From the NCBI GenBank assembly GCA_964058845.1, contig CAXKVR010000043.1, positions 186,001-250,000 of the forward strand: a DNA stretch of 64,000 nucleotides, given 5' to 3'. The position numbers and the translations under genes are program-made. The notes below the pieces were generated by a model. It was not told where the DNA came from, made no database searches, and saw nothing but the letters and a program-made list of their open reading frames with translations. Positions 34,782 through 45,479 of the stretch are shown here, piece by piece (positions within the stretch are counted from its first letter, which is position 1; every line of letters starts with the position of its first letter). The DNA comes from Carex sylvatica (taxonomy: Eukaryota; Streptophyta; Magnoliopsida; Poales; Cyperaceae).

Positions 34782-36247
34782 TGATATCTCCATATTATAT
34801 CTAATTTATGGCCCTAATTTACAATGAAACCTGTGCTTTAAAGCCTATGAATGTGGACTTTTTACTTATATTTCGATGAAATGTGGTACTGCTATGCTTT
34901 GTTTGGTATTTTGCAGGAAAAAGGGCGAAAAACTGGTTCTGACTACTTTTCATACGGCCCGTATGATATTCTGTACAGGCCGTACAAGAACTGCCCAACC
35001 ACACAGAAGGATCCACAACAGAGGCACAAAGTCTCCAAGTCAAAGCCCAGGCATACGGCCCGTACGGGATCCTGTACGGGCCGTACAAAGCTGATTCGGA
35101 AAATCCAGCTGGAATCTGAATTGAGCACAATTTGAGGAGCCGAAAAGGAAACCCCTGGAGGCGTGATCTGGGGCATTAAAGGAGATATTCCACAGCAGGA
35201 AAGAGGATTAATAGCTAATCAATCAATAACTTTCGGATCATTCATTCTATCAATCATCCTTGCTAGGTTTTGGACAAGAGGAAAAGAAGAAGAGAAGGGA
35301 AGAACGCGAGTTTTCCACGGATCTTCGGATTTTCCACTGTTTTATCATGAACTCTTTTATTTCTTGTTATTTGTGCTATCTCATGAATATGAGTAGCTAA
35401 TTTACTTAGTTTCTAGAGGTAAGATGTAGTTTCTAGTTTAGTTTTGCTTGTATGCTACTATGATTTTGTGTTGAACGCTTGATTTTTACTTTGTTATGTA
35501 GTATTTTTATTGCTCTATTTGTGCTTGCTTGAATCTGATTAGTCATCCCGTTAGATGAATGCGCACATCTAAGTGTGGAGCCAAGTCTATGAAATTCATT
35601 CCAACCGAATAAAGTATATGAAGTAGGGTGAAACCAAGGAGTACCCGAAAGGCAAAACTTTCCTTGAGGCGAAAGTCCTTGGATACTTTTAGTAAACTAA
35701 CAAATAACTTAGATAAATTAGGCCAAAATGCGAAAGTTGAGGTTTAACGCATCTAAGAGGGAAGTACTTGAGTCCGATAATCGGGTATCAGGCCAAAATG
35801 CGAAAGTTGAGGTTAGGTATCTAGATCTGGTCAAAAGAAACCCTAAACACAGTATCAACACAGGAAACAGTAGCTGCAGCATTAACTTGAGGTGCCATAC
35901 GGACCGTACGGGAATCTGTACGGGCCGTACGCCTTGAGACTGAACAGAAATGAAATCTGAACCCTAGAAACGCCCTTTTATCAATTGAAAACAACTTTAA
36001 TTATCTCTTATTGTCTTTTAATCAGTAGAATTGTTAGAACTAAAACCAAACCAAATTCTTCTCACTTCTAGAATCTCAAGTGATTTTAGGATAAGTATAG
36101 TGTTTTTATTCCGTCCCTGTGGATCGATACCTGAGCATACTCAACGACAGGATAGTACACTTGCTATCTGAATTGACAGAGTATAACAAAGGTTTAAAAA
36201 GTATAGCTTGCTATACTGAAACTTTTTGGCATATTCTCGTGCGATCA
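34782..36247 (+). repeat. 5-prime LTR, 1466 bp
   Basis: Starts TGATATCTCC and ends GCGATCA (TG...CA). It differs from the 3-prime LTR at 34875, 35009, 35337, 35417, 35482 and 35861. It contains three pairs of the TACGG-CCGTA palindrome (34951-34985, 35052-35087, 35896-35931). A 24-bp direct repeat (GGCCAAAATGCGAAAGTTGA plus GGTT) is at 35719 and 35791. The open frames in it are not genes. Confidence 0.95.
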
Positions 36248-36253
36248 AGTTTT

Positions 36254-36271
36254 TGGCGCCGTTGCCGGGGA
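36254..36271 (+). other. Primer-binding site for tRNA-Asp
   Basis: TGGCGCCGTTGCCGGGGA is complementary to the 3-prime end of plant tRNA-Asp (CCA included) and starts six bases after the LTR. It is the usual start of minus-strand synthesis. Confidence 0.9.
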
Positions 36272-36531
36272 CGGCAACTAAAATTCTATACTTTTTCTTA
36301 TTTTTGCTTGATTCTAGATTTTAATTTCAATTTTTCGTACTCTATCTTTGCAGGAACATACTGGAAGAGTCATTGCCCAAGAACCACTACCATCTCAGAA
36401 GTAAGGGGCAAACTTCCAACACATTTGTTCCAGCGCCACCACATCTGTCACCTCTTCGTACGGCCCGTACAAGATTCGTACGGCCCGTACAAACTGACAA
36501 CAGAGGCCAGACAGATCCAGAACAAAGTGAA

Positions 36532-39444
36532 ATGAACGACCACGGTGCTGAACGAGATCCACTCAACGAGGGTACTAGACAAGGTCCGCCCAATGAGGAT
36601 CAATACTCTGATGAAGAAGGAGCAGACCAAGCGCCAAGGACGTTGCGAGAGTTCAATGTCCCGCGAGCTGGAGATGTTAGAGGAGCAATCCGATTGCCAA
36701 GGATTGTCGGCAACCAACCCAACTTCAATCCGGGCGTTGTCAACATCGTGCAGCAAAACACATTCCATGGCATGGATCATGAGGATCCGCATGCCCATGT
36801 TCAAACCTTCCTTGAATGCTGTGCCACCATTAAAATTAATGGCGCAACAGCTGATTATATTAGACTTGCTTTATTTCCTTTTACTCTTAGGGATAAAGCC
36901 AAGAAATGGTTAGGGTCATTACCAAGGGATTCAATCACCACTTGGAGGGAATTGTCCAAACTGTTTTTGACCAGATTTTTCCCCCATAAAAGAACTGCAA
37001 AGGTTAGGACCCAACTGACCAGTTTCAAACAAAGGTCTGATGAACCACTGAATGAGGCCTGGGAAAGGTTTAGGGAATTGCAATACTCTTGCCCACATCA
37101 TGGTATTCCCGAATGGTTACTTATTCAATCTTTTTATGCTGGTTTAACTGATACTACTCGTACTTCTGTAGATGCAGTTGCAGGTGGAGCTCTCATGGAT
37201 CGAGACGCTACTGAAGCAATGAACTTAATCGACAATATGGCGACTAACCAACAGTGGTCCGGCCGAGAGGGCAATCGAGCTACTGGAGGAGGCCGACTTG
37301 AGCTCGATCAGATCACAGCTCTCACCGCCAAGTTTGACGCCATGCAGAAGGCTTTTGACAAGATGAGTGTCAAAGCACTCGGTAATCAGCAACCACAGCC
37401 TTGTGTTATGTGTGGAGACGAGGGGCACGAGTATGAGAATTGCCCGCTTGCGCAAAGGGATGAAGGGCCCGAGCAAGTTAACTCTCTCAACAGTGAACCA
37501 TCATACTTCCCAAAACCTCCTTTCAGCCGAACCTATTCCAAGGATCCGATTGAACAACAGAATTGGAGGTGGAAGCAAAACAATCCCACACAATTCAACA
37601 ACAACCCTTCTGGCAGCAACAACAATAACAACCGCAACTTCTACAAGAATGCTGCATTCAATAACTCAAACAACCGAGCACCATATTCTGGACCATCCAA
37701 GCCCTATGTTGCCCCTGCAGTAGAAAACTTCATGCATGAACAAGGGAAGATGAATCAAATGATTTTCGAGCAAATGCAAGCGATTAGTGCTCAGTTGGTC
37801 AGTTTGGCCCAAAACAAACCTCAAAGTGGGAACCAAACCACACCACCACAACCTGGGATGCTACCAGGCCAACCAGAGATAAACCCCAGGGGAGAGGCCA
37901 AAGCGGTGACGTTGCGAAGTGGGACACAGTACCAAGGACCAGCCATACCTGTCGAGCCAGAAGCCGATCATACGGTCCGTACGAATCCCATACGGCCCGT
38001 ACCGACACCCCCTGTGATTTTCGAGCAGCCAGAACCTGAACTGATTGAAGTTGTCACTGAGAAGACAGACCATACGGCCCGTACGAAAATCGTACAGCCC
38101 GTACAGAATGAATCCGACAGACAGAAAAAGAAGGTGACCGAGAAACCACCGCCCTACCGGCCACCAGTACCATTTCCACAGAGACTAGCCGAAACCCGAC
38201 TCAATGAACAGTTCTCAAACTTTCTTGGAATTCTCAAGCAATTGCACATTACCATCCCATTCACCGAGGCTTTGACCCAAATGCCAACCTATGCTAAGTT
38301 TCTCAAAGATATCCTATCCAATAAACGAAGCTTGGGGGGGCGTGAGACGGTGAAACTCACAGAGCAGTGCAGCGCAATCTTGAGTAGCGAGCTCCCGCCA
38401 AAACTAGAAGATCCGGGCAAATTCTCCATTCCTTGCCAAATCGGGAAAGCTACCATTAAGCGAGCACTATGTGACTTAGGTGCCAGCGTGAGTCTCATGC
38501 CACGCACTATCTTTGAGCGCATGGGAGTAGGCGAGCTCAAACCCACGCGCATGACTTTACAGCTTGCTGATTCTTCTGTCAGGCTACCACTTGGGATAGT
38601 GGAGGATGTGCCAGTTCTGGTTGGCAAGTTTTATGTACCTGTTGACTTTGTTGTCATGGAGATGGAGGAGGACAAGGAAATCCCTATCATTCTGGGACGA
38701 CCATTTTTAAAGACAGCTCGAACACTCATTGACGTGGAGAATGGAACCCTGACTCTGCGGATTGGAGACGAAAAGGTCCAGTTCAACCTCAATCGAGCTA
38801 TGAAGTACCCATCTGAACCAGACGAACCAGAAACATGTTGCGCGATCGACGTGGTTGACCAATTGGTCAAGGAACAAAGCCGTGAGGATTATGGTAAATT
38901 TTTTAAAAAATATCCTGATTGTTTATCTGAATTGCAGGAGAAGAAAGCTGCTCAAGAGAAGGTGCTTGCAACAGAAGCAAAGTTTGACACTCTGGAGGAC
39001 CTGACACACGGACTGCATGCATCTCACACGGTCCGTGCACCACAATCAGAGAAGCTGGAGATGGCACACGGGGCGCACAAGGCTCACACAGGGGCAGTAC
39101 ACGGATCAGACTCATCTCATACGGACCGTACCCCAGCCCAGACAGAGCAACCAACTCCTGAACTCAAACCATTTCCAGCCAACCCCAACCTCTTGGATGA
39201 TTTGAGAGCTCTGCAAATGAGGATTTGGAGTTTTATAATGCAAGCTCAGCAAATTGTGATCGGAGATTTGATCGAGAAGTTCACATGCACGAAACCAGCC
39301 ACCTGCCATACCAGCAGAATCAGCGCCAGTTCACACGGACCGTACAGATATCATCCGGGCCGTGCAGACCAGCACACCATCCGTGCACCTCAGAGGTGGG
39401 CGCTCCGCCCAGATCCACCTGACCCACCTCCCACCGATCGGTGA
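36532..39444 (+). CDS. Gag-protease polyprotein of the LTR element
   Basis: The frame encodes 970 residues from the first ATG at 36532; it is open upstream to 36373, so an earlier non-ATG or spliced start is possible. Residues about 70-210 match the plant retrotransposon Gag domain (PFTLRDKAKKWLGSLP, ERFRELQYSCPHHGIPEWLL). A zinc knuckle CVMCGDEGHEYENC (CX2CX4HX4C) is at about 291-304 and binds RNA. An Asn-rich linker follows. The retroviral-type protease has its active site DLGAS at about 648-652 and the later ILGRPFLKTAR flap-end motif. After this the protein ends in a His/Thr/Arg/Pro-rich tail; no reverse transcriptase, RNase H or integrase is present. The coding region contains in-frame copies of the element palindrome, read as HTARTKIVQPVQ-like peptides. 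Confidence 0.9.
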   Translation: MNDHGAERDPLNEGTRQGPPNEDQYSDEEGADQAPRTLREFNVPRAGDVRGAIRLPRIVGNQPNFNPGVVNIVQQNTFHGMDHEDPHAHVQTFLECCATIKINGATADYIRLALFPFTLRDKAKKWLGSLPRDSITTWRELSKLFLTRFFPHKRTAKVRTQLTSFKQRSDEPLNEAWERFRELQYSCPHHGIPEWLLIQSFYAGLTDTTRTSVDAVAGGALMDRDATEAMNLIDNMATNQQWSGREGNRATGGGRLELDQITALTAKFDAMQKAFDKMSVKALGNQQPQPCVMCGDEGHEYENCPLAQRDEGPEQVNSLNSEPSYFPKPPFSRTYSKDPIEQQNWRWKQNNPTQFNNNPSGSNNNNNRNFYKNAAFNNSNNRAPYSGPSKPYVAPAVENFMHEQGKMNQMIFEQMQAISAQLVSLAQNKPQSGNQTTPPQPGMLPGQPEINPRGEAKAVTLRSGTQYQGPAIPVEPEADHTVRTNPIRPVPTPPVIFEQPEPELIEVVTEKTDHTARTKIVQPVQNESDRQKKKVTEKPPPYRPPVPFPQRLAETRLNEQFSNFLGILKQLHITIPFTEALTQMPTYAKFLKDILSNKRSLGGRETVKLTEQCSAILSSELPPKLEDPGKFSIPCQIGKATIKRALCDLGASVSLMPRTIFERMGVGELKPTRMTLQLADSSVRLPLGIVEDVPVLVGKFYVPVDFVVMEMEEDKEIPIILGRPFLKTARTLIDVENGTLTLRIGDEKVQFNLNRAMKYPSEPDEPETCCAIDVVDQLVKEQSREDYGKFFKKYPDCLSELQEKKAAQEKVLATEAKFDTLEDLTHGLHASHTVRAPQSEKLEMAHGAHKAHTGAVHGSDSSHTDRTPAQTEQPTPELKPFPANPNLLDDLRALQMRIWSFIMQAQQIVIGDLIEKFTCTKPATCHTSRISASSHGPYRYHPGRADQHTIRAPQRWALRPDPPDPPPTDR

Positions 39445-40461
39445 GGCACCCCCGCTTCACCCCTCACTCCATGTCTGGTTAGTTTCCATATTTTCTTCTA
39501 TTTACTTTTTCTTGTGTAAATTCAAGCATTGAGGACAATGCTTCATTCAAGCTTGGAGGGGTGGAATAGAAGAAAATTGTATCTGCATTTTAGGTCATGT
39601 TTATTTTTCAAAAATTTGTATTTTTAGGTGGAAAATTTGTGTGAATTGTGAGAATTAGGGTTCAATTCGAGGAATTTTGGTTGTGAAATTGGTTGAATTA
39701 GGGAAATTGGAAATAACCACACGTTTGGTTGAAAGAACTGTATACGATAGTCTGTTTTGGGACTTTGTAGAATTGAATTGAATTGTGCCAAGAAAGCATT
39801 TGAAACCGGAATATGCCTTGTAAAAATAGAAAAATGGGATTTCAAAACAATAGAAAGATTTGGATATCCATTGGTATGAATGAATATCATTGGATGTGTG
39901 TATTCATGATGTATACGAGGATAAAAGATAAAAACAATTCTTGAAAAGAATGAAAAGATGGAGAATATAAGAGTACTGGCAATAAGCCATGATTTGGCGC
40001 CTTTGAGCTCGTCTCCCATACGGACCGTACCCAGATCATACGGGCCGTACACCTAAAAAAAAATGGTGCCTTTACATACATCAACACACGAAGTCTGTGA
40101 CCTTTCTGACCTAAGCTTGTTCCAAGCTTGGGGGAATTCAAAGAAAAACAAATCACCACAAATGAGGGCATAAATTCGGTGAAAGAATGAACTATTGATG
40201 CGTTTGATTTCTTAGTTCTTACAAATAGCAATTCATTCTTGAAGTTAGGGTTTGATCAATTGAATTGTGAGGTGAATCAAGTTGACCAAAGGAAACCAAG
40301 TTACTATCCAAAATAACTCTAATGAATTTCTAACGAACGCAAGATCATGCACATTTTTCCTCTTAGTAGATTAACCTGCATTTAGGTAAGTCCAACAACC
40401 AAAACCACACCTAAGTTAGAATTTTGCTTGAGGACAAGCAAAGTTCAAGCTTGGGGGAATT
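39445..40461 (+). other. 3-prime non-coding part of the LTR element
   Basis: Contains no frame of a pol domain. It carries one palindrome pair (40017-40050) and two polypurine-like CAAGCTTGGGGGAATT copies, at 40123-40138 and, adjacent to the LTR, 40446-40461. A related CAAGCTTGGAGGGG is near 39550. Confidence 0.75.
40446..40461 (+). other. Polypurine tract
   Basis: CAAGCTTGGGGGAATT directly abuts the 3-prime LTR and would prime plus-strand DNA synthesis. Confidence 0.8.
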
Positions 40462-41927
40462 TGATATCTCCATATTATATCTAATTTATGGCCCTAATTT
40501 ACAATGAAACCTGTGCTTTAAAGCCTATGAATGTGGACTTTTTACTTATATTTCAATGAAATGTGGTACTGCTATGCTTTGTTTGGTATTTTGCAGGAAA
40601 AAGGGCGAAAAACTGGTTCTGACTACTTTTCATACGGCCCGTATGATATTCTGTACAGGCCGTACAAGAACTGCCCAACCACACAGAATGATCCACAACA
40701 GAGGCACAAAGTCTCCAAGTCAAAGCCCAGGCATACGGCCCGTACGGGATCCTGTACGGGCCGTACAAAGCTGATTCGGAAAATCCAGCTGGAATCTGAA
40801 TTGAGCACAATTTGAGGAGCCGAAAAGGAAACCCCTGGAGGCGTGATCTGGGGCATTAAAGGAGATATTCCACAGCAGGAAAGAGGATTAATAGCTAATC
40901 AATCAATAACTTTCGGATCATTCATTCTATCAATCATCCTTGCTAGGTTTTGGACAAGAGGAAAAGAAGAAGAGAAGGGAAGAACGCGAGTTTTCCACGG
41001 ATCTTCGGATTTTCCATTGTTTTATCATGAACTCTTTTATTTCTTGTTATTTGTGCTATCTCATGAATATGAGTAGCTAATTTACTTAGTTTCTAGGGGT
41101 AAGATGTAGTTTCTAGTTTAGTTTTGCTTGTATGCTACTATGATTTTGTGTTGAACGCTTGGTTTTTACTTTGTTATGTAGTATTTTTATTGCTCTATTT
41201 GTGCTTGCTTGAATCTGATTAGTCATCCCGTTAGATGAATGCGCACATCTAAGTGTGGAGCCAAGTCTATGAAATTCATTCCAACCGAATAAAGTATATG
41301 AAGTAGGGTGAAACCAAGGAGTACCCGAAAGGCAAAACTTTCCTTGAGGCGAAAGTCCTTGGATACTTTTAGTAAACTAACAAATAACTTAGATAAATTA
41401 GGCCAAAATGCGAAAGTTGAGGTTTAACGCATCTAAGAGGGAAGTACTTGAGTCCGATAATCGGGTATCAGGCCAAAATGCGAAAGTTGAGGTTAGGTAT
41501 CTAGATCTGGTCAAAAGAAACCCTAAACACAGTATCAACATAGGAAACAGTAGCTGCAGCATTAACTTGAGGTGCCATACGGACCGTACGGGAATCTGTA
41601 CGGGCCGTACGCCTTGAGACTGAACAGAAATGAAATCTGAACCCTAGAAACGCCCTTTTATCAATTGAAAACAACTTTAATTATCTCTTATTGTCTTTTA
41701 ATCAGTAGAATTGTTAGAACTAAAACCAAACCAAATTCTTCTCACTTCTAGAATCTCAAGTGATTTTAGGATAAGTATAGTGTTTTTATTCCGTCCCTGT
41801 GGATCGATACCTGAGCATACTCAACGACAGGATAGTACACTTGCTATCTGAATTGACAGAGTATAACAAAGGTTTAAAAAGTATAGCTTGCTATACTGAA
41901 ACTTTTTGGCATATTCTCGTGCGATCA
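40462..41927 (+). repeat. 3-prime LTR, 1466 bp
   Basis: Same length and termini as the 5-prime LTR, 99.6 percent identical by direct comparison. The right flank TATAT matches the left flank of the element. Confidence 0.95.
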
Positions 41928-42004
41928 TATATAATATAATATAATATATGTATATAATATAATATAATATAATATATGTATATAATATAATATATGTATA
42001 TAAT

Positions 42005-42377
42005 GAGGAGGAATTAAGTTACAACAATTTTCGAGTTACAACAAGTTACCACAATCATTTTCTACATTTTCAAAGTCCAAATCGTCAATCGAAATCGTTC
42101 AACATGATCTCCACAATAAAATGTGCTTCCAGATCAAATTTTTTTACTATTTATTAAGATGGGTACAAAATTCAATGGTCTGAATTTGACTAGTTTTTGT
42201 ACCCATATTAATAAATAGTAAAAAAATTCCAAAAAATGTAAAATTCGGTCTCCAAGCACATTTTATTGTAGAGATCACATCTAACGGTTTGGATCGACGA
42301 TTTGGACTTTGAAAATATAGAAAATGATTGTGGTAATTTGTTGTAACTCAAAAATTGTTGTAACTTGATCCCTCCTC
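42005..42377. mobile_element. Foldback element, Micron-like family (copy 4)
   Basis: A 373-bp palindrome with ends GAGGAGGAATTAAGTTACAAC-like and GTTGTAACTTGATCCCTCCTC-like. Mid-arm and centre resemble copy 2. The flanks are (TATAA)n on both sides. Confidence 0.7.
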
Positions 42378-42479
42378 GTATATAATATATGTACAAATAA
42401 TATTTTTAAAATTCATATATTATTTGTATATGTATATATGTATATGTATATATGTATATACAAATAATATATGAATTAT

Positions 42480-42760
42480 TATACATATATTATTAAAAAA
42501 AATTAGAAATCCCATTTTCGGAAAAAAAAATTTCGGTTTTGGAACTAAAAACCGAAAAAAAAATTTCCAGAATTGGGAAATCGGAAATTTTTTATCCGGT
42601 TTTAGTAATGAGTTTCCAGAAGAAAAAAATTCTGGTAATTGGTGCTAAAATCGGAAAAAAAATTCCGGTTTGGATAGTTTTGAAAATACCCCTCTTTGAT
42701 TATTTAAAAAAGAAAATTGGATATAAATAAAAAAGTCCGGTGTATATACGGTACTCATAC
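42480..42760. repeat. Right arm of the large inverted repeat
   Basis: GGAAATCGGAAATTTTTTAT, CCGGTTTTAGTAATGAG and TTGGATATAAATAAAAAAGT match 33083-33350 in inverse orientation, ending near CCGGTGTATATACGG. Confidence 0.55.
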
Positions 42761-42769
42761 AATGCGTAT

Positions 42770-43720
42770 CGGATGTGTATCTCATTATTTAAATTAATTT
42801 GACTTGCGGAATGATAAAGATACATGTATACTACCGGATCCATGCACCAAAGAGTCCAAACATTTATTAACATACACGTATTTTTATGATTGATTTTCTC
42901 ACAATAAAATAGAAATATATATGTGAATATATGTTTTCATGTATTCTCATATGTTAAGAGGAGAAACAAAATTGATAGAAATTTTCAAAATAAAATATGT
43001 TATTTTTTATGTTTAATAGTAATATAAAAATAAAATATATAGAAAAAATGATGAACATTAACCCTCTTTTTTTATGTTTAAATTATGTGTCATCATATTT
43101 ACATAGTATCAGATACAATAAAGGGCAGACCTACATACATTTGAAAGAGTGTTTAGTCATTTTTATAATTTTAAATTTTTATAATTTTTATAATTTTAAA
43201 ATTTTAATTATGTATATTGAAATTTAATTGAAATTTATAATTTATAATTTTTTATATAGATCAACTCTCTCATATAATATTTATTTGTAGTGTAGTAATT
43301 AGAGTTCTATCTTGCAGTTGTAAAGACTTGAGATCAAACTTCTCCTACCACATATATTGTACATTTTAATTTGAGCGCCCCTCCCCCTCCTATCAAGATT
43401 TTATAGCCTAAACTTATGAAAATATTATTATTATTATTTTTTATTTATATCAAGATTTTCCAACTCCGCTGCCGGAGAGAATTCTTTTATTCATAAATAT
43501 TATTATTACATAATAAATGAAACATAAAAAAGAGCCCAATTTTTTTTTCGAATCCTATTATTTTTTCAGGTACTCCTTTTGTCTCAGGAAATATTTCAGT
43601 CACTATTCCTATTTAAAAAAAAATCTCAGCTAATGTTTTAGAAAAATAAGTCCCAGCCATTTTTTTTGTTTCAAAGAAAATCCAGCCACTCCTGTTTCAA
43701 GAAAACAAAGTCACTCTTTA

Positions 43721-43740
<20 letters not shown>
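42770..43740. other. AT-rich intergenic DNA, no gene seen
   Basis: A TATAATTTT-type simple stretch occurs near 43165-43250. No coding frame was recognised. Confidence 0.45.
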
Positions 43741-43754
<14 letters not shown>

Positions 43755-43756
<2 letters not shown>

Positions 43757-44146
43757 ATGACTAAGCTCAAATCGTTTGTTTCTGAACTCAGGAATAAACG
43801 ACTCGGTTCTCCGATTTCCAAAGTTCAAACGGCCGATCAAAACTGTTAGATGTTTAATCTATATTAAAATGTGTTTGGAGACAAAATTTTATATTTTTTG
43901 GAATTTTTTTACTATTTATTAAGATCATTTGAAAATCGTTATTTTTATTAAAATTCTGCACCATAAAAAAATAGTGACTTTCAAGCCATCTTAATAAATA
44001 GTAAAAAAATTCTAAAAAATATAAAGTTTTGTCTCCAAGCACATTTTAATATAGATTAAACATCGAACGGTTTGGATTGGCAGAAATCAGATAACCGAGT
44101 CGTTTGTTCCTGAGTCCAGGAACAAACGATTTGAGCTTAGCCATTC
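43755..44146. mobile_element. Foldback element, Micron-like family (copy 5)
   Basis: Ends GAATGACTAAGCTCAAATCG and its inverse, bordered by (GA)n/(CT)n and then (TA)n on both sides, so the palindrome extends into the microsatellites. Mid-arm of the family with GTTTAATCTATATTAAAATG; its own centre. Confidence 0.75.
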
Positions 44147-44181
44147 TCTCTCTCTCTCTCTCTATCTATATATATATATAT

Positions 44182-44589
44182 AGGAACCTGCTAGCATGCT
44201 ACGCATAACATAGAGGGCCTCCGTGCAACGGCTCAATATTTGACTTTTCAAAATCCTAACGATCGATCCGAACCGTTCATCTTGTTCTCCATATTAATAT
44301 GTGTTTGGAGACCAAATTTTACATTTTTTGGAATTTTTTTACTATTTTTTTAGATTTATTGAATATCGCTGTTTTTTTATGGTCCAGATTTGCTGAAAAC
44401 AATGATTTTCAATAAATCTAAAAAAATAGTACAAAAATTTCGAAAAATGTAAAATTTAGTCTCCAAACACATATTAATATGCAGAATAAGATGAACGGTT
44501 TGGATCGACCGTTAGGATTTTAAAAAATCGAATATTGAGCCATTGCACGGAGGCCCTCTATGCTATGCATAGCATGCTAGCATATTCCT
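44182..44589. mobile_element. Foldback element, Micron-like family (copy 6)
   Basis: Ends AGGAACCTGCTAGCATGCTA / TAGCATGCTAGCATATTCCT with GAGGGCCTCCGTGCAA just inside. The mid-arm CATATTAATATGTGTTTGGA leads to the family core. Bordered by (TA)n on both sides. Confidence 0.75.
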
Positions 44590-44631
44590 ATATATATGTA
44601 TATATATGTATATATATATACATATATATAT

Positions 44632-45008
44632 GAGGAGGGATCGGATGACACCCTTTTTTGGTGACATCCGATGACACCGTCTATTTTCAAAGTTTCCAAA
44701 GTCCAAACGGTCGATCCAAACCGTTCATCCTAATGGATATGTTAAAATGTACTTGCAGAACAAATTTTATATTTTTCGGAATTTGTTTACTATTTATTAA
44801 GTATTTAACAAAATCGCTATATTCAGACCATTGAATTTTGTACCCATCTGAATAAATAGTAAACAAATTCTGAAAATTATAAAATTTGATCTGCAAGCAC
44901 ATTTTAACATATCCATCAAGTTGAACGGTTTGGATCGACCGTTTGGACTTTAAAAATGGACGGTGTCATCCGATGTCACCAAAAAAGAGTGTCATCCGAT
45001 CCCTCCTC
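44632..45008. mobile_element. Foldback element, Micron-like family (copy 7)
   Basis: Ends GAGGAGGGATCGGATGACAC and inverse. Next come ATCCGATGACACCGTC words, the family mid-arm, and a centre related to copies 2 and 4 (CATTGAATTTTGTACCCATC). Bordered by (TA)n. Confidence 0.75.
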
Positions 45009-45042
45009 TATATATATATATATATATAGAAAGAGAGAGAGA

Positions 45043-45467
45043 GGGGTTGTCTACTATGCTTATATAAGCATATCACTACATATGCTTATAACTCATTTTT
45101 GTGTTTCAAATGTCTAAATGGTCGATCTGAACTGTTAGATGTGATCTCTATATTGAAATGTGCTTGGAGACCAAGTTTTACATTTTTCTGAATTGTTTTA
45201 CTATTTATTAAGCCAATTTGAAAATCTTTGATCCAACGGTGGCTTCTGATTTTACTGTTTTGTTAAGCCACCGTTGAATCAGCGATTTTCAAAGTGCCTT
45301 AATAAATAATAAACAAATTCAAAAAAATGTAAAATTTGGTCTCCAAACACATTTCAATATAGAGATCACATCTAACGGTTCAGGTCGACCATTTGAATAT
45401 TGGAAACACAAAAATGAGTTATAAGCATATGTGGGGATATGCTTATATAAGCATAGTAGCCAACCTT
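45043..45467. mobile_element. Foldback element, Micron-like family (copy 8)
   Basis: Ends near GGGGTTGTCTACTATGC / GCATAGTAGCCAACCTT with ATGCTTATATAAGCATA inside. Mid-arm and centre as copy 3. It is bordered by (GA)n plus (TA)n on the left and (TA)n on the right. Confidence 0.75.
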
Positions 45468-45479
45468 TATATATATGTG

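Larger units (their letters stand above)
34782..41927 (+). mobile_element. Young non-autonomous Ty3-type LTR retrotransposon (Gag-protease only)
   Basis: The complete element is 7146 bp with two LTRs of equal length, perfect 5-bp target duplication TATAT (34777-34781, 41928-41932), a primer site for tRNA-Asp and a polypurine tract. One long frame codes for Gag with zinc knuckle and an aspartic protease. Reverse transcriptase, RNase H and integrase are missing, and the last kilobase is non-coding. This matches the TR-GAG type of element known from plants. The LTRs differ at six of 1466 positions (0.4 percent), so it inserted recently. Paired GTACGGCCCGTAC-like palindromes are scattered through LTRs, coding and non-coding parts. 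Confidence 0.93.

Noticed and set aside
34851..35937. Open frames of 69-103 codons inside the LTR, repeated at 40531-41617
   Set aside because: They are identical in both LTRs and their residues mostly come from the palindromic motif; no domain.
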